64,000 nt of DNA. Source: Chitinophaga pollutisoli (GTDB taxonomy: Bacteria > Bacteroidota > Bacteroidia > Chitinophagales > Chitinophagaceae). Shown in pieces: positions 1-8,257 of the stretch. Each line of letters opens with the position of its first letter. Positions within the stretch are counted from its first letter, which is position 1. The position numbers and the translations under genes were made by a program. The notes under the pieces were generated by a model that made no database searches, was not told the origin of the DNA, and saw nothing but the letters and a program-made list of their open reading frames with translations. The stretch is from the NCBI RefSeq assembly GCF_038396755.1, contig NZ_CP149822.1:4308001-4372000 (forward strand). Direction: 5' to 3'.

Positions 1-201
1 TAAAATCACATGCATGACGGGCTTCCCCAATTTAGGATTATGCCCTCTCAGTTCCTCATACTGCCGGATCAGCTCGTTTTTATCGCCATAACAGTTATTG
101 TAATGAATCACTTCCGCCCGTTCGACCTGGCCCTGCTTCGGACTAAGGCAATAACTAATGCAGCCTTTGAAGCTTTTCCCGATGATAATTTTTCCGATCA
201 T
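1..201 (-). CDS. Relaxase/mobilization nuclease, N-terminal part (MobB type)
   Basis: The minus strand is open from an ATG at 201 to the window edge, giving 67 residues that begin MIGKIIIGKSFKGCISYCL and contain the stretch HYNNCYGDKNEL. This is the usual start of Bacteroidota MobB-type relaxases, which nick the origin of transfer of conjugative or mobilizable elements and lead the strand into the recipient. The start codon overlaps the stop of the upstream mobA-like gene (ATGA), so the two are translationally coupled. The catalytic His triad lies outside the window. The gene may be intact to the left; that cannot be judged here. Confidence 0.82.
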   Translation of the reverse strand, partial: MIGKIIIGKSFKGCISYCLSPKQGQVERAEVIHYNNCYGDKNELIRQYEELRGHNPKLGKPVMHVIL

Positions 202-560
202 GGCAGGCTGGATTTGATTTCAGAGGAAAGTTTTTGCAACGTTTCGAGGCAGGCAACCAACAGAAGCCGCTCCATTTCACTAAGCGAAAGCCCGCAATTT
301 AGTTTCCGGGCCATTTGGTTTAGGAGTGCAGCGGTGTGATTTATCCTTCCGGTGAATTGGAGGATCTCCCGCGGAATGTGCTTAATTTTTACAGGCAATC
401 CTTTCCCTGCGTGTAAGAGATATTCCGAAATGGTGAGGTTAGCTTCCTTTGCTTTTGCCCTAATTACCAATCGATCGACCGGTGTACACATCACCGCCAG
501 CTGCTCGGTTTTCCTAACTTGTTTACGCGGCCTTCCGCCCCTGTTTCGCTTCACTTGCAT
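198..560 (-). CDS. MobA-like mobilization accessory protein
   Basis: About 120 residues starting MQVKRNRGGRPRKQ, followed by RKTEQLAVMCT and a helical C-terminal half. Small proteins of this kind precede the relaxase in Bacteroidota mobilizable elements. They bind the origin of transfer as relaxosome accessory factors with a ribbon-helix-helix-like fold (known family; inferred here). The start at 560 puts the basic GGRPRK tail at the N-terminus as in relatives; an earlier ATG at 581 would add seven residues. The stop overlaps the relaxase start by four bases. With the inverted repeats just upstream it forms a mobilisation module. Confidence 0.75.
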   Translation of the reverse strand: MQVKRNRGGRPRKQVRKTEQLAVMCTPVDRLVIRAKAKEANLTISEYLLHAGKGLPVKIKHIPREILQFTGRINHTAALLNQMARKLNCGLSLSEMERLLLVACLETLQKLSSEIKSSLP

Positions 561-597
561 CGCATACACTTTTATGAACAAAACATAATAAATAACC

Positions 598-652
598 CTC
601 CCCGAATGCCGTAGGCATGAGGGGAGCTAGCGCGTTTTGACGAAGTCAAAAC
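598..652. other. Inverted repeats, candidate origin of transfer (oriT)
   Basis: Two adjacent dyads lie just upstream of the mobilization genes. The first is CTCCCC-GA-ATGCC, loop GTA, then GGCAT-GA-GGGGAG (598-626). The second is a perfect 8-bp pair GTTTTGAC/GTCAAAAC around GAA (634-652). Nicking sites of Bacteroidota mobilizable elements commonly sit beside such repeats upstream of mobA/mobB. The position is suggestive, but no nick-site consensus was verified. Confidence 0.45.
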
Positions 653-910
653 ATAGCTGGCTCCTACCAAAAATCTTTTTCTTTCATCGGCCAGCGGGGG
701 AAGAGGGGAGGGGATGACTGTGGGGGAGCCGTTCCAAACCGCCGGTGAAAAGAGAAGATAGGGCCGGTTTGCCTGAAAGTTATTCAACCAGCTCATTTGC
801 AAATATTTACAGGCTTAACAGGTTGGGCCGGGAGGGTTTCAATCACAGGCCCCAAAACCTCCGCCAAATCCAAAAAGTGTTCAAACAATCGCTCCTTCTC
901 GCTACAGCTA

Positions 911-938
911 AAAGGGTCGCATTTTATGCGACCCTTTT
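911..938. terminator. Bidirectional intrinsic terminator
   Basis: AAAGGGTCGCAT-TT-ATGCGACCCTTT is a 12-bp perfect stem followed by T residues on both strands. No convincing gene lies directly on either side between about 660 and 1250, so it probably belonged to genes now lost. The rest of 653-1279 shows no supported gene. Confidence 0.75.
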
Positions 939-1279
939 TTGCAATCAAGAATAAGATAACTTGTCTATAATTGCTACTTATGCGATGGCACGTTACCATG
1001 CTGCCAATCAGCGATAGCGCTACCAGGATTGTCATCCAAAAATCCACTAACGGCACTTTTGAAGCAATCAAATGCGAATCATCTACCGACAGCTTTCCCA
1101 AAGGATTTGTTTATTTCACGCTTACGCCCAAGGGCAATCAAATACGTAGTGAAAAAAGAAGATGCATTGTCAGTACTGATTTTCCCGCCAAACAGACCGG
1201 TAATCTTTTTTCTCCCTATCTTATGACCAATCCGATCGTTCAGCACCCTGCGTTGTTGCGCGTATCTCCCGACAATCTC

Positions 1280-1677
1280 AAACACAAATTGCCCGAATTG
1301 GAATACTTTGTGAAAAATCCCATCGACGCTGAATACAAAAAAATTTCCCCGATCAGGTGTTGGACGCCTATAAAAAAGCTTATGCCGAACTACCCACAAC
1401 AAAAAAGGTTTTCTATCCGATCCCCGCTATTACCTTCCCGCTCGACTCTGAAGCAAAACAGCCCGGGAAGGTGGCTGTGATAGTTGACGGTCTTTGCGGT
1501 ATCAACTGAGTATTTTATTTCCCTCGCTGACAAACATGCCGCGTTAACGCTGGAACCGCCGCAAAGTACATGCGGTTGGCAATTATGCTGGTTGAATACG
1601 TTTAACGGCCGGGTAGTGGGAGGTTATCCGCTTAATATTAAGTTACCAATGGCGTTGGGCGCGGTGTACGTACAATG
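1280..1677 (+). pseudogene. Decayed S41-family (C-terminal processing) peptidase fragment
   Basis: No single frame stays open, but consecutive pieces in shifted frames read like the end of an S41 peptidase: a helical stretch (KLPELEYFVKNPIDAEYKK), then DQVLDAYKKAYAELP, then KVAVIVDGLCG, and in another frame STEYFISLADKHAALTLE. The order of a hydrophobic strand ending in D-x-x-x-G, then S-x-E, then a helix matches the catalytic serine region of the family. Several frameshifts and an in-frame stop break it, and the usual catalytic SSAE is degraded. It could also be another hydrolase. It sits in a remnant zone next to the mobile element. Confidence 0.42.
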
Positions 1678-1890
1678 AAGAAAAAATGAGTATTATCGGC
1701 TCGCATTTATTCGATGAACGCCTTTTTCAAATAATATCGTAGCCACAACGTAGCCCTCAGCGTCATTCGAATGTTAAAGGAAAGAAAGCGGAACAAGCGT
1801 GCGAACGCGGGCGCAATCTGATGCGCGGCCTGCATTTTGTTGAAGAAAGATGGAATCATCTCTTTAACAACCGTATCAAACCCCCAAACC

Positions 1891-2694
1891 ATGAGAAGCA
1901 AAGCAAGCATCAAAGGCCATTCTCTGCACCCAATGCTGGTTTCCTTTCCGATCGCGTTCTTCACCGGCGCACTCGTTTTCGATCTGCTGAGATGGATTTC
2001 GGGCAAAATTTTCTACAGCGACATCGCGGAAGTGATGATCGTCGCCGGGATCATAGGCTCAATTGCAGCCGCAATTCCCGGCGTCATCGATTACCTGTAC
2101 ACCGTGCCGCCGAAGAGCTCAGGCAAGAAGCGCGCGGCCAAACACGGCATCACCAACGTTTGTGTATTGCTGATTTTCGCGGGAACGCTTATTTATCGCA
2201 CCCATAACGGGCAGGACGCGATCACCACCATCCTGCTGCTGGAGGCTGTGGCTGTTGGACTGATGGTTTTTGCCGGCTGGATGGGCGGTACGCTGGTGGC
2301 ACGCAACCAAATCGGTGTGGATCACCGCTTCGCGGAGGCGGGGAAATGGAAGGAATTGCACCTGCAGGCGCAGGACGGCCGCGTGGAGATCACCGATTTT
2401 GGGGAACTGAAAACCGACCAGATGATGCTGGTACACGTAGACGGCAAGCGCATCGTGGTGGCCCGTACCGAAAGCGGATTCGCGGCTTTCGATGATCATT
2501 GTCCGCACCGCGGCGGCTCCCTGGCCGGCGGCGCGATGATCTGCGGAACAGTACAATGTCCCTGGCACGGCTCCCAGTTCGACGTGCATTCCGGCGCGCC
2601 CAAAGCAGGCCCCGCCAAAACAGGCATCCCCGTATACGCATTGCAGCTTGCCGGAGGAAAACTTTACCTCCAGTTGCCCGTTTCAAATCCATAA
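1891..2694 (+). CDS. DUF2231 membrane domain fused to Rieske [2Fe-2S] domain
   Basis: Two domains are visible in about 267 residues. The N-terminal half (residues 1 to about 145) is a DUF2231-type membrane unit with four hydrophobic segments and the typical opening HSLHPMLVSFPIAFF. The C-terminal half is a Rieske ferredoxin with CPHRGG and, 15 residues further on, CPWHGSQFD, the two Cys-x-His pairs that hold a [2Fe-2S] cluster. The role is probably membrane-linked electron transfer; the partner is unknown. The ATG at 1891 is preferred because the longer frame upstream (from 1837) lacks family features. It stands alone, facing the convergent lipoprotein gene. Confidence 0.85.
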   Translation: MRSKASIKGHSLHPMLVSFPIAFFTGALVFDLLRWISGKIFYSDIAEVMIVAGIIGSIAAAIPGVIDYLYTVPPKSSGKKRAAKHGITNVCVLLIFAGTLIYRTHNGQDAITTILLLEAVAVGLMVFAGWMGGTLVARNQIGVDHRFAEAGKWKELHLQAQDGRVEITDFGELKTDQMMLVHVDGKRIVVARTESGFAAFDDHCPHRGGSLAGGAMICGTVQCPWHGSQFDVHSGAPKAGPAKTGIPVYALQLAGGKLYLQLPVSNP

Positions 2695-2701
2695 CGAAAG
2701 A

Positions 2702-3067
2702 TCAGGGATGTGATAGCTGCGACCGTTGCAGGCTGTCGGCCGGTGGCGGGGTAGCAGGTTGTGTAGTATCGCGGGTTTTGCCGGTAAGCAGGCTGTCGGC
2801 CTGCATCGGGGAAATGCGGGTGTTGGGGGATGATGTTGTCCGGGGCGTGTATTGCCCCATTTTCTCCATGTCTTTCCGTTCTTTCTTGCTCCAGAGATTT
2901 TGCGGGTTCTTCTGCCTGCGGAGCCCGTCTTCAAACCTGTATTCCGCACCGAGCCGGGGCGGTTGATACACCCGCTCCTTCCGCTGGAAAGCAGACCGCA
3001 TGCCGCCGCCATGGCAGCTGCACAACAGTAAAACAAACGAAACGATGATCGAAAGCGTGCTCCGCAT
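2702..3067 (-). CDS. Small hypothetical lipoprotein
   Basis: 121 residues with an N-terminal hydrophobic stretch and a lipobox-like LLLCSC around residues 14-18, so probably lipidated at the Cys. The rest is polar and charged (KNPQNLWSKKERKDMEK) with a Pro/Thr-rich tail, and no known domain is recognised. It converges on the Rieske gene, leaving 7 bases between the stops. It could be an unconserved open frame, but the signal sequence argues for a real gene. Confidence 0.55.
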   Translation of the reverse strand: MRSTLSIIVSFVLLLCSCHGGGMRSAFQRKERVYQPPRLGAEYRFEDGLRRQKNPQNLWSKKERKDMEKMGQYTPRTTSSPNTRISPMQADSLLTGKTRDTTQPATPPPADSLQRSQLSHP

Positions 3068-3241
3068 AATGGAGAATTTGGGTGGCGGATATGGTTACGT
3101 TGCTTTCGATGTAACGCCGGAAAGGGGAGGGGTATTGTCCGGGAAGCATAAAAGAATCACTCCTTATGCGTTGATTTTCAAATATTTTCGTAATTTATTA
3201 TGCGTTAAAACGTGGGATTATTGATGTTGCCTGTTCGCTGG

Positions 3242-3682
3242 TTAAAACAAAGTCGCAGCCTCCAGGATCTTCCAGCTGCCTTCTTCTATCTCAGCTTCCA
3301 GTTCACCCGCATCCCAGCCGCAGTAACCGATGAAGATTTTGATGTCGCGCCCGGTGAGGGTATTGTTGTTGATGAGGTCAACGGCTGTCTTGAAATCTCC
3401 GCCGAGGTAGACCCCTCCGCCCACGGCCACTCCTCCCGAAATCAGCTCCGGCCGGCGATGGATGAAGTAAAGGTGCTCCTGGTCCACCGGCCCGCCCAGC
3501 AACAAAGGAAACGCCTTCACATGGCGGAATTCCTCCAGCTCGTTGAGCCCCCGCGGATACGGCTGGTTCGTCACAAAGCCAAGCGCACCTTTGGCGTTGT
3601 GCTCTGCAATGAAAATTACCGTCTTCTCGAAAATACTGCCGTCCAGCTCCGGCGTACTATGAATGAAAATACCCGTTTGCAT
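3242..3682 (-). CDS. YqgE/AlgH family protein
   Basis: 146 residues beginning MQTGIFIHSTPELDGSIFEK. YqgE/AlgH hallmarks follow: EKTVIFIAEHNAKGALGFVTN, the LLLGGPV strand, and IKIFIGYCGWDAGELE near the end. The family is widespread and of uncertain biochemical role. The protein is shorter than the roughly 185 residues of gammaproteobacterial YqgE because the N-terminus is trimmed. I chose the ATG at 3682; the frame extends to 3832, but the extra residues overlap the divergent DUF488 gene and do not look like the family. Confidence 0.88.
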   Translation of the reverse strand: MQTGIFIHSTPELDGSIFEKTVIFIAEHNAKGALGFVTNQPYPRGLNELEEFRHVKAFPLLLGGPVDQEHLYFIHRRPELISGGVAVGGGVYLGGDFKTAVDLINNNTLTGRDIKIFIGYCGWDAGELEAEIEEGSWKILEAATLF

Positions 3683-3727
3683 GACATAAAGGTAAAACCT
3701 TTCTGCAGACGCCAACGTTGTAATATC

Positions 3728-4072
3728 ATGATCAAAACCAAACGCGTCTACGAGCCCCCCGCGGCAGACGACGGGTTCCGCATCCTGGTCGACCGCCTCT
3801 GGCCCCGGGGTATTAAAAAAGAAAATGCCCACATCGATTTGTGGGCGAAAGACGTTGCGCCGTCTACCGAATTACGGCAATGGTTCCATCACGATGCCGG
3901 CCATTGGACCGAATTCGAAAAGCGATATCGCGCCGAGCTGGAAGCTTCCGGCGCCGTGGAAGCCCTCCTAACCGAAATCCGCAAACATAAAACGGTGACT
4001 TTGCTATATGGCGCCCGCGACGAAACGCACAACCAGGCTGTTGTGCTGCAGGAACTCATCTCCCGACGCTGA
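3728..4072 (+). CDS. DUF488 family protein (YeaO-like)
   Basis: 114 residues beginning MIKTKRVYEP, with the family signatures GFRILVDRLWPRGIKKE near residue 17 and LLYGARDETHNQAVVL near the end. DUF488/YeaO proteins are small cytosolic proteins of unknown function. The frame is open further upstream, but the ATG at 3728 matches the family start. It is divergent from yqgE across 45 bases, so the two share a promoter region. Confidence 0.9.
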   Translation: MIKTKRVYEPPAADDGFRILVDRLWPRGIKKENAHIDLWAKDVAPSTELRQWFHHDAGHWTEFEKRYRAELEASGAVEALLTEIRKHKTVTLLYGARDETHNQAVVLQELISRR

Positions 4073-4084
4073 TCCGCCGGGCAA

Positions 4085-4552
4085 TTAGTACTGATGCCCC
4101 GCGGCGAGGCAAGGCTCCGCGTAATCGAGTATGCCCCCGAATGCGTAATCGTCGAGCTGCCGCTTGACGGGCCGGTAATCCACATGCACGGGCACATCCA
4201 TCACAAAATACCCCGGCCTGTTGCCGGACGTGGCGCAGCCCAGGTCCTGGAACAATTCGCGGAGGATCGCCGCATCATTCACATCATCCATCACAAACAC
4301 CTGCACTGTGGAATGCCCAGAGGCCGACAGCAACCTGCGGAACACCAGGGAGCCCCCCGGCTTGTCGGCCGTAGCCTGCACGATATCCCCCGCGGCGAGG
4401 CCCGGCGCATACAAAGGAATGCCGCTGATGCGGAATAATCCCCTTGATTCGTCTACCGGCAACGCCTGTACGGTTTCGCATGTTTCGTCGCCCGTTGCTT
4501 CGCTGTGGTAATAAAGCAGTAATGAAACGGGATTCGGATGAGATAGATCCAT
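4085..4552 (-). CDS. DUF4265 domain-containing protein
   Basis: 155 residues. The middle reads FRISGIPLYAPGLAAGDIV, then LVFRRLLSASGHSTVQV, the pattern of DUF4265 (a beta-strand pair, the AxGxxxGD motif, then SGHST). The function of the family is unknown. It is convergent with the DUF488 gene, with 12 bases between stops, and divergent from the kinase gene at 4601. Confidence 0.78.
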   Translation of the reverse strand: MDLSHPNPVSLLLYYHSEATGDETCETVQALPVDESRGLFRISGIPLYAPGLAAGDIVQATADKPGGSLVFRRLLSASGHSTVQVFVMDDVNDAAILRELFQDLGCATSGNRPGYFVMDVPVHVDYRPVKRQLDDYAFGGILDYAEPCLAAGHQY

Positions 4553-4600
4553 TTGCTGAAATTAAACCGGTAAATTACGGTTTTCTATAAACCTGGCTAT

Positions 4601-5404
4601 ATGCAATTTGAAGAATACCTGGAAAGATGGGCGCTCCAGCCCGACGGCGATCCTATTATCACCCATAGCAGCCGCCTGCTGCCGGTGATATTCGAGGGCA
4701 CTCCCGCTATGTTAAAAGTAGCGGTGGAAAGGGATGAGCGAATGGGGAATGAAGTGATGGTGTGGTGGAACGGGGATGGCGCCGCCAGTGTGCTGGCGCA
4801 CCGGGATGAAGCGTTGCTGATGGAGCGCGCCACCGGTCCGGCGTCCCTCAAAACCATGTCGCTTTCCGGGCACGACGATGCCGCCACGAAAATCCTCTGC
4901 GCGGCGGCCCTCCGTCTCCACAGTAACGCACAACCGCCACCCGGTGGCATGATCACCATGGATAAATGGTTCGCCGATCTTTTCGCCCACGGGGAAAAAT
5001 ACGGCGGCGTGATCGCGGAAGGCCTCCGCCTTGCCCAACGCCTTATTCCCGCTGAGCAGGAGCTGCGCGTATTGCACGGCGATCTCCATCACGAAAACGT
5101 CCTGGATTTCGGCGGCAAGGGATGGCTGGCCATCGATCCCAAAAAGTTATATGGCGACCGCGCTTTCGATTTCGCCAACATCTTCTGCAACCCGGATTTT
5201 TCCGTTGCCGCGGATCCGGACATTTTTCAGCAACGCCTGCAAACCGTGTGCAGGGAATCCGAATTGGAGCGCACCCGCCTGCTGGAATGGATCATAGCAT
5301 GGGCGGCCCTTTCGGCCGTCTGGTTCCTGGAAGATAACATGGCGTCCGACGCGCAGACAGACCTGGCGGTGAGCGCCCTGGCGATCGCTTCGCTGAACGC
5401 GTGA
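4601..5404 (+). CDS. Aminoglycoside/hydroxyurea kinase family protein (APH(6) type)
   Basis: 267 residues with the protein-kinase-like phosphotransferase fold. A lysine in AMLKVAVE (residue 39) would contact ATP; the catalytic loop VLHGDLHHENVL (159-168) and the metal-binding AIDPKKLYGDRAFDFANIF (from 177) are complete. This is the arrangement of the streptomycin 6-kinase and hydroxyurea kinase family. Chromosomal members often have unknown substrates, so resistance is only a possibility. It is followed by an intrinsic terminator at 5493. Confidence 0.85.
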   Translation: MQFEEYLERWALQPDGDPIITHSSRLLPVIFEGTPAMLKVAVERDERMGNEVMVWWNGDGAASVLAHRDEALLMERATGPASLKTMSLSGHDDAATKILCAAALRLHSNAQPPPGGMITMDKWFADLFAHGEKYGGVIAEGLRLAQRLIPAEQELRVLHGDLHHENVLDFGGKGWLAIDPKKLYGDRAFDFANIFCNPDFSVAADPDIFQQRLQTVCRESELERTRLLEWIIAWAALSAVWFLEDNMASDAQTDLAVSALAIASLNA

Positions 5405-5492
5405 TTTTCTAAGTAGTATTGCTCATTTTCCGGCACCCTTGTAATATTTCGCGGTTACGGTCCGTTTTTAATAGTAATTTTGCCCCGCAGCA

Positions 5493-5526
5493 TAGCAGTT
5501 CCTTTACGAGGGAACTGCTATTTTTT
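5493..5526 (+). terminator. Intrinsic terminator (or leader attenuator)
   Basis: A perfect 10-bp stem TAGCAGTTCC/GGAACTGCTA with an 8-base loop, then six T. It most simply ends the kinase transcript. A promoter-like TAATTTTGC lies immediately before it (5475-5483), so a start there would run straight into the hairpin ahead of the lipoprotein gene at 5573. Confidence 0.8.
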
Positions 5527-5572
5527 GATGCAGACATAACTGAAGAGCGCCCCAAACCCAAAAATCACCCTC

Positions 5573-7051
5573 ATGAAGCGAAACCATCAGCTATTGATCC
5601 TTTGCCTAACGCTGGCGACAGCCCTTTTTTCCTGTGGGAAAAAAGAGAAAGTAGTCATCGATCTCACGCCAACGCCCACCCCTGAAATCACGGGTTTCAC
5701 GCCGGCGAACGGCATGCCAGGTACAACGGTCACCGTCACCGGGAAAAACTTTTCCACCAACATCCCCGACAACGACCTGAAACTGGGAACACAACGCATG
5801 GTCGTGAAAACCGCCACCGCCACCGCGCTCACGTTCGATGTGCCGGTTGGCGCCACCACCGCCAAGATCAGTCTGATCATCAAGAATAAGACAGCCGTTT
5901 CGGCCAACAACTTCGTCGTTGATCCCATCCCCACCGGCATTGCGGCATTTGCGCCGCAGGAAGGGCCTTCCGGAACGGAAGTGACGATCACGGGGGCCGA
6001 CTTCCCCCTTTCGCCCGAAGTAAAGCTGAACGGTATAAAAGCGGAAGTAAAATCTGCCAACGCCAACCAGATCAAATTCACCGTTCCTTACAACACTACC
6101 CTCACGAAACACAAAATCGTAGTATCGGGTGGCGGGAAGAATTATGAGTCCGCTGCTGAATTTACCGTTACAAACACCGGCAAGCTCGGCAAATGGACGC
6201 GCATCCCCGACCCGATCATCAATTCGCAGAACGTGAGTATTTTCCCGGGCGGTATTTCTTTCGTATTCGAGGGCAAACTGTATTGGGGCTTTAACAGGGT
6301 TTCCTTCAACGGGGACCAGTTCTTTTTCATGTACAACCCAGCCCGCCCCGATAGCGGGTGGCAGGCCACGGAAATCAATGGCCAATTGCCCACCAGCCTG
6401 ACGGACCCGGTGCCGGCCGTTGTCGGCAACAAGGTGTATTTCGGGAATAGTTTAGCCACAGCGAATTATGGCAAATGGTGGGAATTTGATCCCATGACGA
6501 AGGCATTCACGTCCGTGGCGCCTATCCCAGGTACACATGCCGCCATGGGCATCGCCTTTACGATGGGAGGAAAGCTGTATTCCGCTTCGGATGGTGATGA
6601 TAAGTCCATCTATGTATTCAACCCCGCCAATGGCGGCAACTGGACCAAATCCGTCGACGCTTTCTACAGCCAGATCAATCTTGGCGGTGTGGTGGTGTTG
6701 AATAACGAAGCGATTATCGGGCCTGCGTTCAAAACGACTACCGATCATTATCGCAAATACATGTACAAATTCACAGTGAATGGAAATGTAGGGGCCGTCA
6801 CGGAACTACCCGCCCTTCCGGATGCGCAATTGGGAATACGTGTTAAAACGCCCGCGTTCGGGTTGAAAGGGAAAGCCTACTTCATGGTGAACGAAAGGAT
6901 GTGGGAGTATGACGGAGCCGCCACGATTCCCTGGCGCCTGGTGATGTCCGACGATTTGAATGAATCCATTGAGCACGTGGGTGTTGTGGGCGAAAAGGTA
7001 TATGGATGGAATAGCAAAGGAAAGATTTACGAATTCAGTTTCATCAACTGA
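5573..7051 (+). CDS. IPT/TIG-domain lipoprotein with kelch-like propeller
   Basis: 492 residues. The signal peptide ends in a lipobox-like ATALFSCGKK (Cys near residue 21), so it is a lipoprotein. Two IPT/TIG domains follow, each opening with the typical I-x-x-F-x-P-x-x-G-x-x-G-T-x-V-T-I-T-G pattern (ITGFTPANGMPGTTVTVTG from about 38; IAAFAPQEGPSGTEVTITG from about 123). The C-terminal 290 residues show repeated short strands such as GKLYWGFN, NKVYFGN, GKLYSASDGD and GKAYFMVNE, consistent with a kelch-like beta-propeller. It probably binds glycans or a partner at the surface. It is monocistronic and ends at the terminator at 7072. Confidence 0.82.
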   Translation: MKRNHQLLILCLTLATALFSCGKKEKVVIDLTPTPTPEITGFTPANGMPGTTVTVTGKNFSTNIPDNDLKLGTQRMVVKTATATALTFDVPVGATTAKISLIIKNKTAVSANNFVVDPIPTGIAAFAPQEGPSGTEVTITGADFPLSPEVKLNGIKAEVKSANANQIKFTVPYNTTLTKHKIVVSGGGKNYESAAEFTVTNTGKLGKWTRIPDPIINSQNVSIFPGGISFVFEGKLYWGFNRVSFNGDQFFFMYNPARPDSGWQATEINGQLPTSLTDPVPAVVGNKVYFGNSLATANYGKWWEFDPMTKAFTSVAPIPGTHAAMGIAFTMGGKLYSASDGDDKSIYVFNPANGGNWTKSVDAFYSQINLGGVVVLNNEAIIGPAFKTTTDHYRKYMYKFTVNGNVGAVTELPALPDAQLGIRVKTPAFGLKGKAYFMVNERMWEYDGAATIPWRLVMSDDLNESIEHVGVVGEKVYGWNSKGKIYEFSFIN

Positions 7052-7071
7052 CAACGAACCGGATATTAAGA

Positions 7072-7104
7072 AAAACGCCGCATGCATCATGCGGCGTTTT
7101 TTTT
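7072..7104. terminator. Bidirectional intrinsic terminator
   Basis: AACGCCGCATG-CAT-CATGCGGCGTT, an 11-bp stem with A residues on one side and eight T on the other. It separates the plus-strand lipoprotein from the minus-strand MNIO gene, whose stop codon touches the hairpin. Confidence 0.88.
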
Positions 7105-8230
7105 AGTCTTTTTTCTTCCACTTCTGCGCGATGCGCATCGCGGTTTCCAACATAAACGGCGACCATCGTTCCACCTGCCAATGGCTTTGCGCCAGCGAAG
7201 ACGCTTGCAGTGCGCGGTTGGCGGCTTCAAATGTATCCGCGTTTTCCAGGATGGAAGACAACTCCGCCTGTTGCTGGTGCAAAGCCAGATCCTCCGCCGG
7301 TGCGCCTTTCGGCGGGTTAAAGGGAGGAGTGAAAGGATGAAGGATTTCATCACCCTGCATTACGTTCCACTGCCGGGCGATATCCGCCATTCGCCGGAAA
7401 TCCGCGCGGAAAGCGGTTTTGCTGTCTTCCGTTTCCAGGCCGGCGCCGAGTTGTTCCATCACGAGATAGCGCAAGTGCGGGCAGCGGGGAATAATGGCTT
7501 CCAGGTAACGGAAAACTTCTTCGGGAACGGAATCGTCGTGCGTGTCGCGGCGGATCGATCTGGACGGGTCTTCCGAAGGCTCCCAGCTGCCGCCGGAAAT
7601 ATGGATTTCGCGGACGCGGTGCAGGGGATAAAGTGCGGCGAGCGTTTCGAAAGGAATGTCGAAGTTGACAACCTGGCAATACAGGTTGTGGAGGTCGAGG
7701 ATGATGAAGCCGTTGACGGGCGCGAGCAGCCGGTCGAGGAAATCCCCGTGCCGCCGCACTTCATCCACCGACCACGAAAACGCCAGATTCTCGAGCCCTA
7801 CCGGCCGCCCGCAGGCATCCGCGATGCGCCCGAGGCGATCCTGCCCGATACGCAGCGCCGCGTCGGTGTAAGGCACGTTCAGCGGCGCGCCGTGATGGAA
7901 ATCCTGCCCGGTCATGAACCCGAAATGTTCCGTGATATGATCGAACCGGAACTTTTTGCAGATCATGGAAAGCTCCCGCAGCCAGGCTTCCTGTTCCGGA
8001 TGCCATTTCCCGGCAAACAGGGAAAAGAAAATGCCGTGGCCTACCAGGCGGTTGCCGTCACTGAAGGCGTCGATCAATCCATGAAACCATTCCGGCAGCG
8101 CATCCAGCCGGTACAGTGCGTCAAACGACCACTCGATGGCGTCGGCTTCGCCGGATTCGAAGAGGGGCAGGCAGGCTCCCAGCAAATGGGGATCCAGGTT
8201 ACAGGCTACAGTGGATAACAGTCGGGGCAA
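7103..8230 (-). CDS. MNIO (DUF692) RiPP-modifying enzyme, chryseobasin type
   Basis: 375 residues. The first 270 or so form the DUF692 TIM-barrel of multinuclear non-heme iron oxidases. Likely iron ligands: H65 (VGHGIFF), D97/E101/H102 (DHITEHFGF), E147/N148 (GLENLAF), D179/H181/N182 (LDLHNLY), H210 (REIHISGG), and D229/H231/D233 (RRDTHDDS). MNIOs oxidatively rearrange cysteine residues in peptides. About 100 extra C-terminal residues, helical and outside the barrel, could stand in for the separate partner protein of the Chryseobacterium ChrHI system (inference). It is 27 bases after the precursor gene. The start is a TTG; no ATG exists before mid-domain. Confidence 0.9.
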   Translation of the reverse strand: MPRLLSTVACNLDPHLLGACLPLFESGEADAIEWSFDALYRLDALPEWFHGLIDAFSDGNRLVGHGIFFSLFAGKWHPEQEAWLRELSMICKKFRFDHITEHFGFMTGQDFHHGAPLNVPYTDAALRIGQDRLGRIADACGRPVGLENLAFSWSVDEVRRHGDFLDRLLAPVNGFIILDLHNLYCQVVNFDIPFETLAALYPLHRVREIHISGGSWEPSEDPSRSIRRDTHDDSVPEEVFRYLEAIIPRCPHLRYLVMEQLGAGLETEDSKTAFRADFRRMADIARQWNVMQGDEILHPFTPPFNPPKGAPAEDLALHQQQAELSSILENADTFEAANRALQASSLAQSHWQVERWSPFMLETAMRIAQKWKKKD

Positions 8231-8257
8231 TGTGGAAATTGTTTTACGGGGTCAGCA

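Noticed and set aside
793..1101. 102-codon open frame on the minus strand
   Set aside because: It crosses the strong bidirectional terminator at 911-938 and shows no family features.
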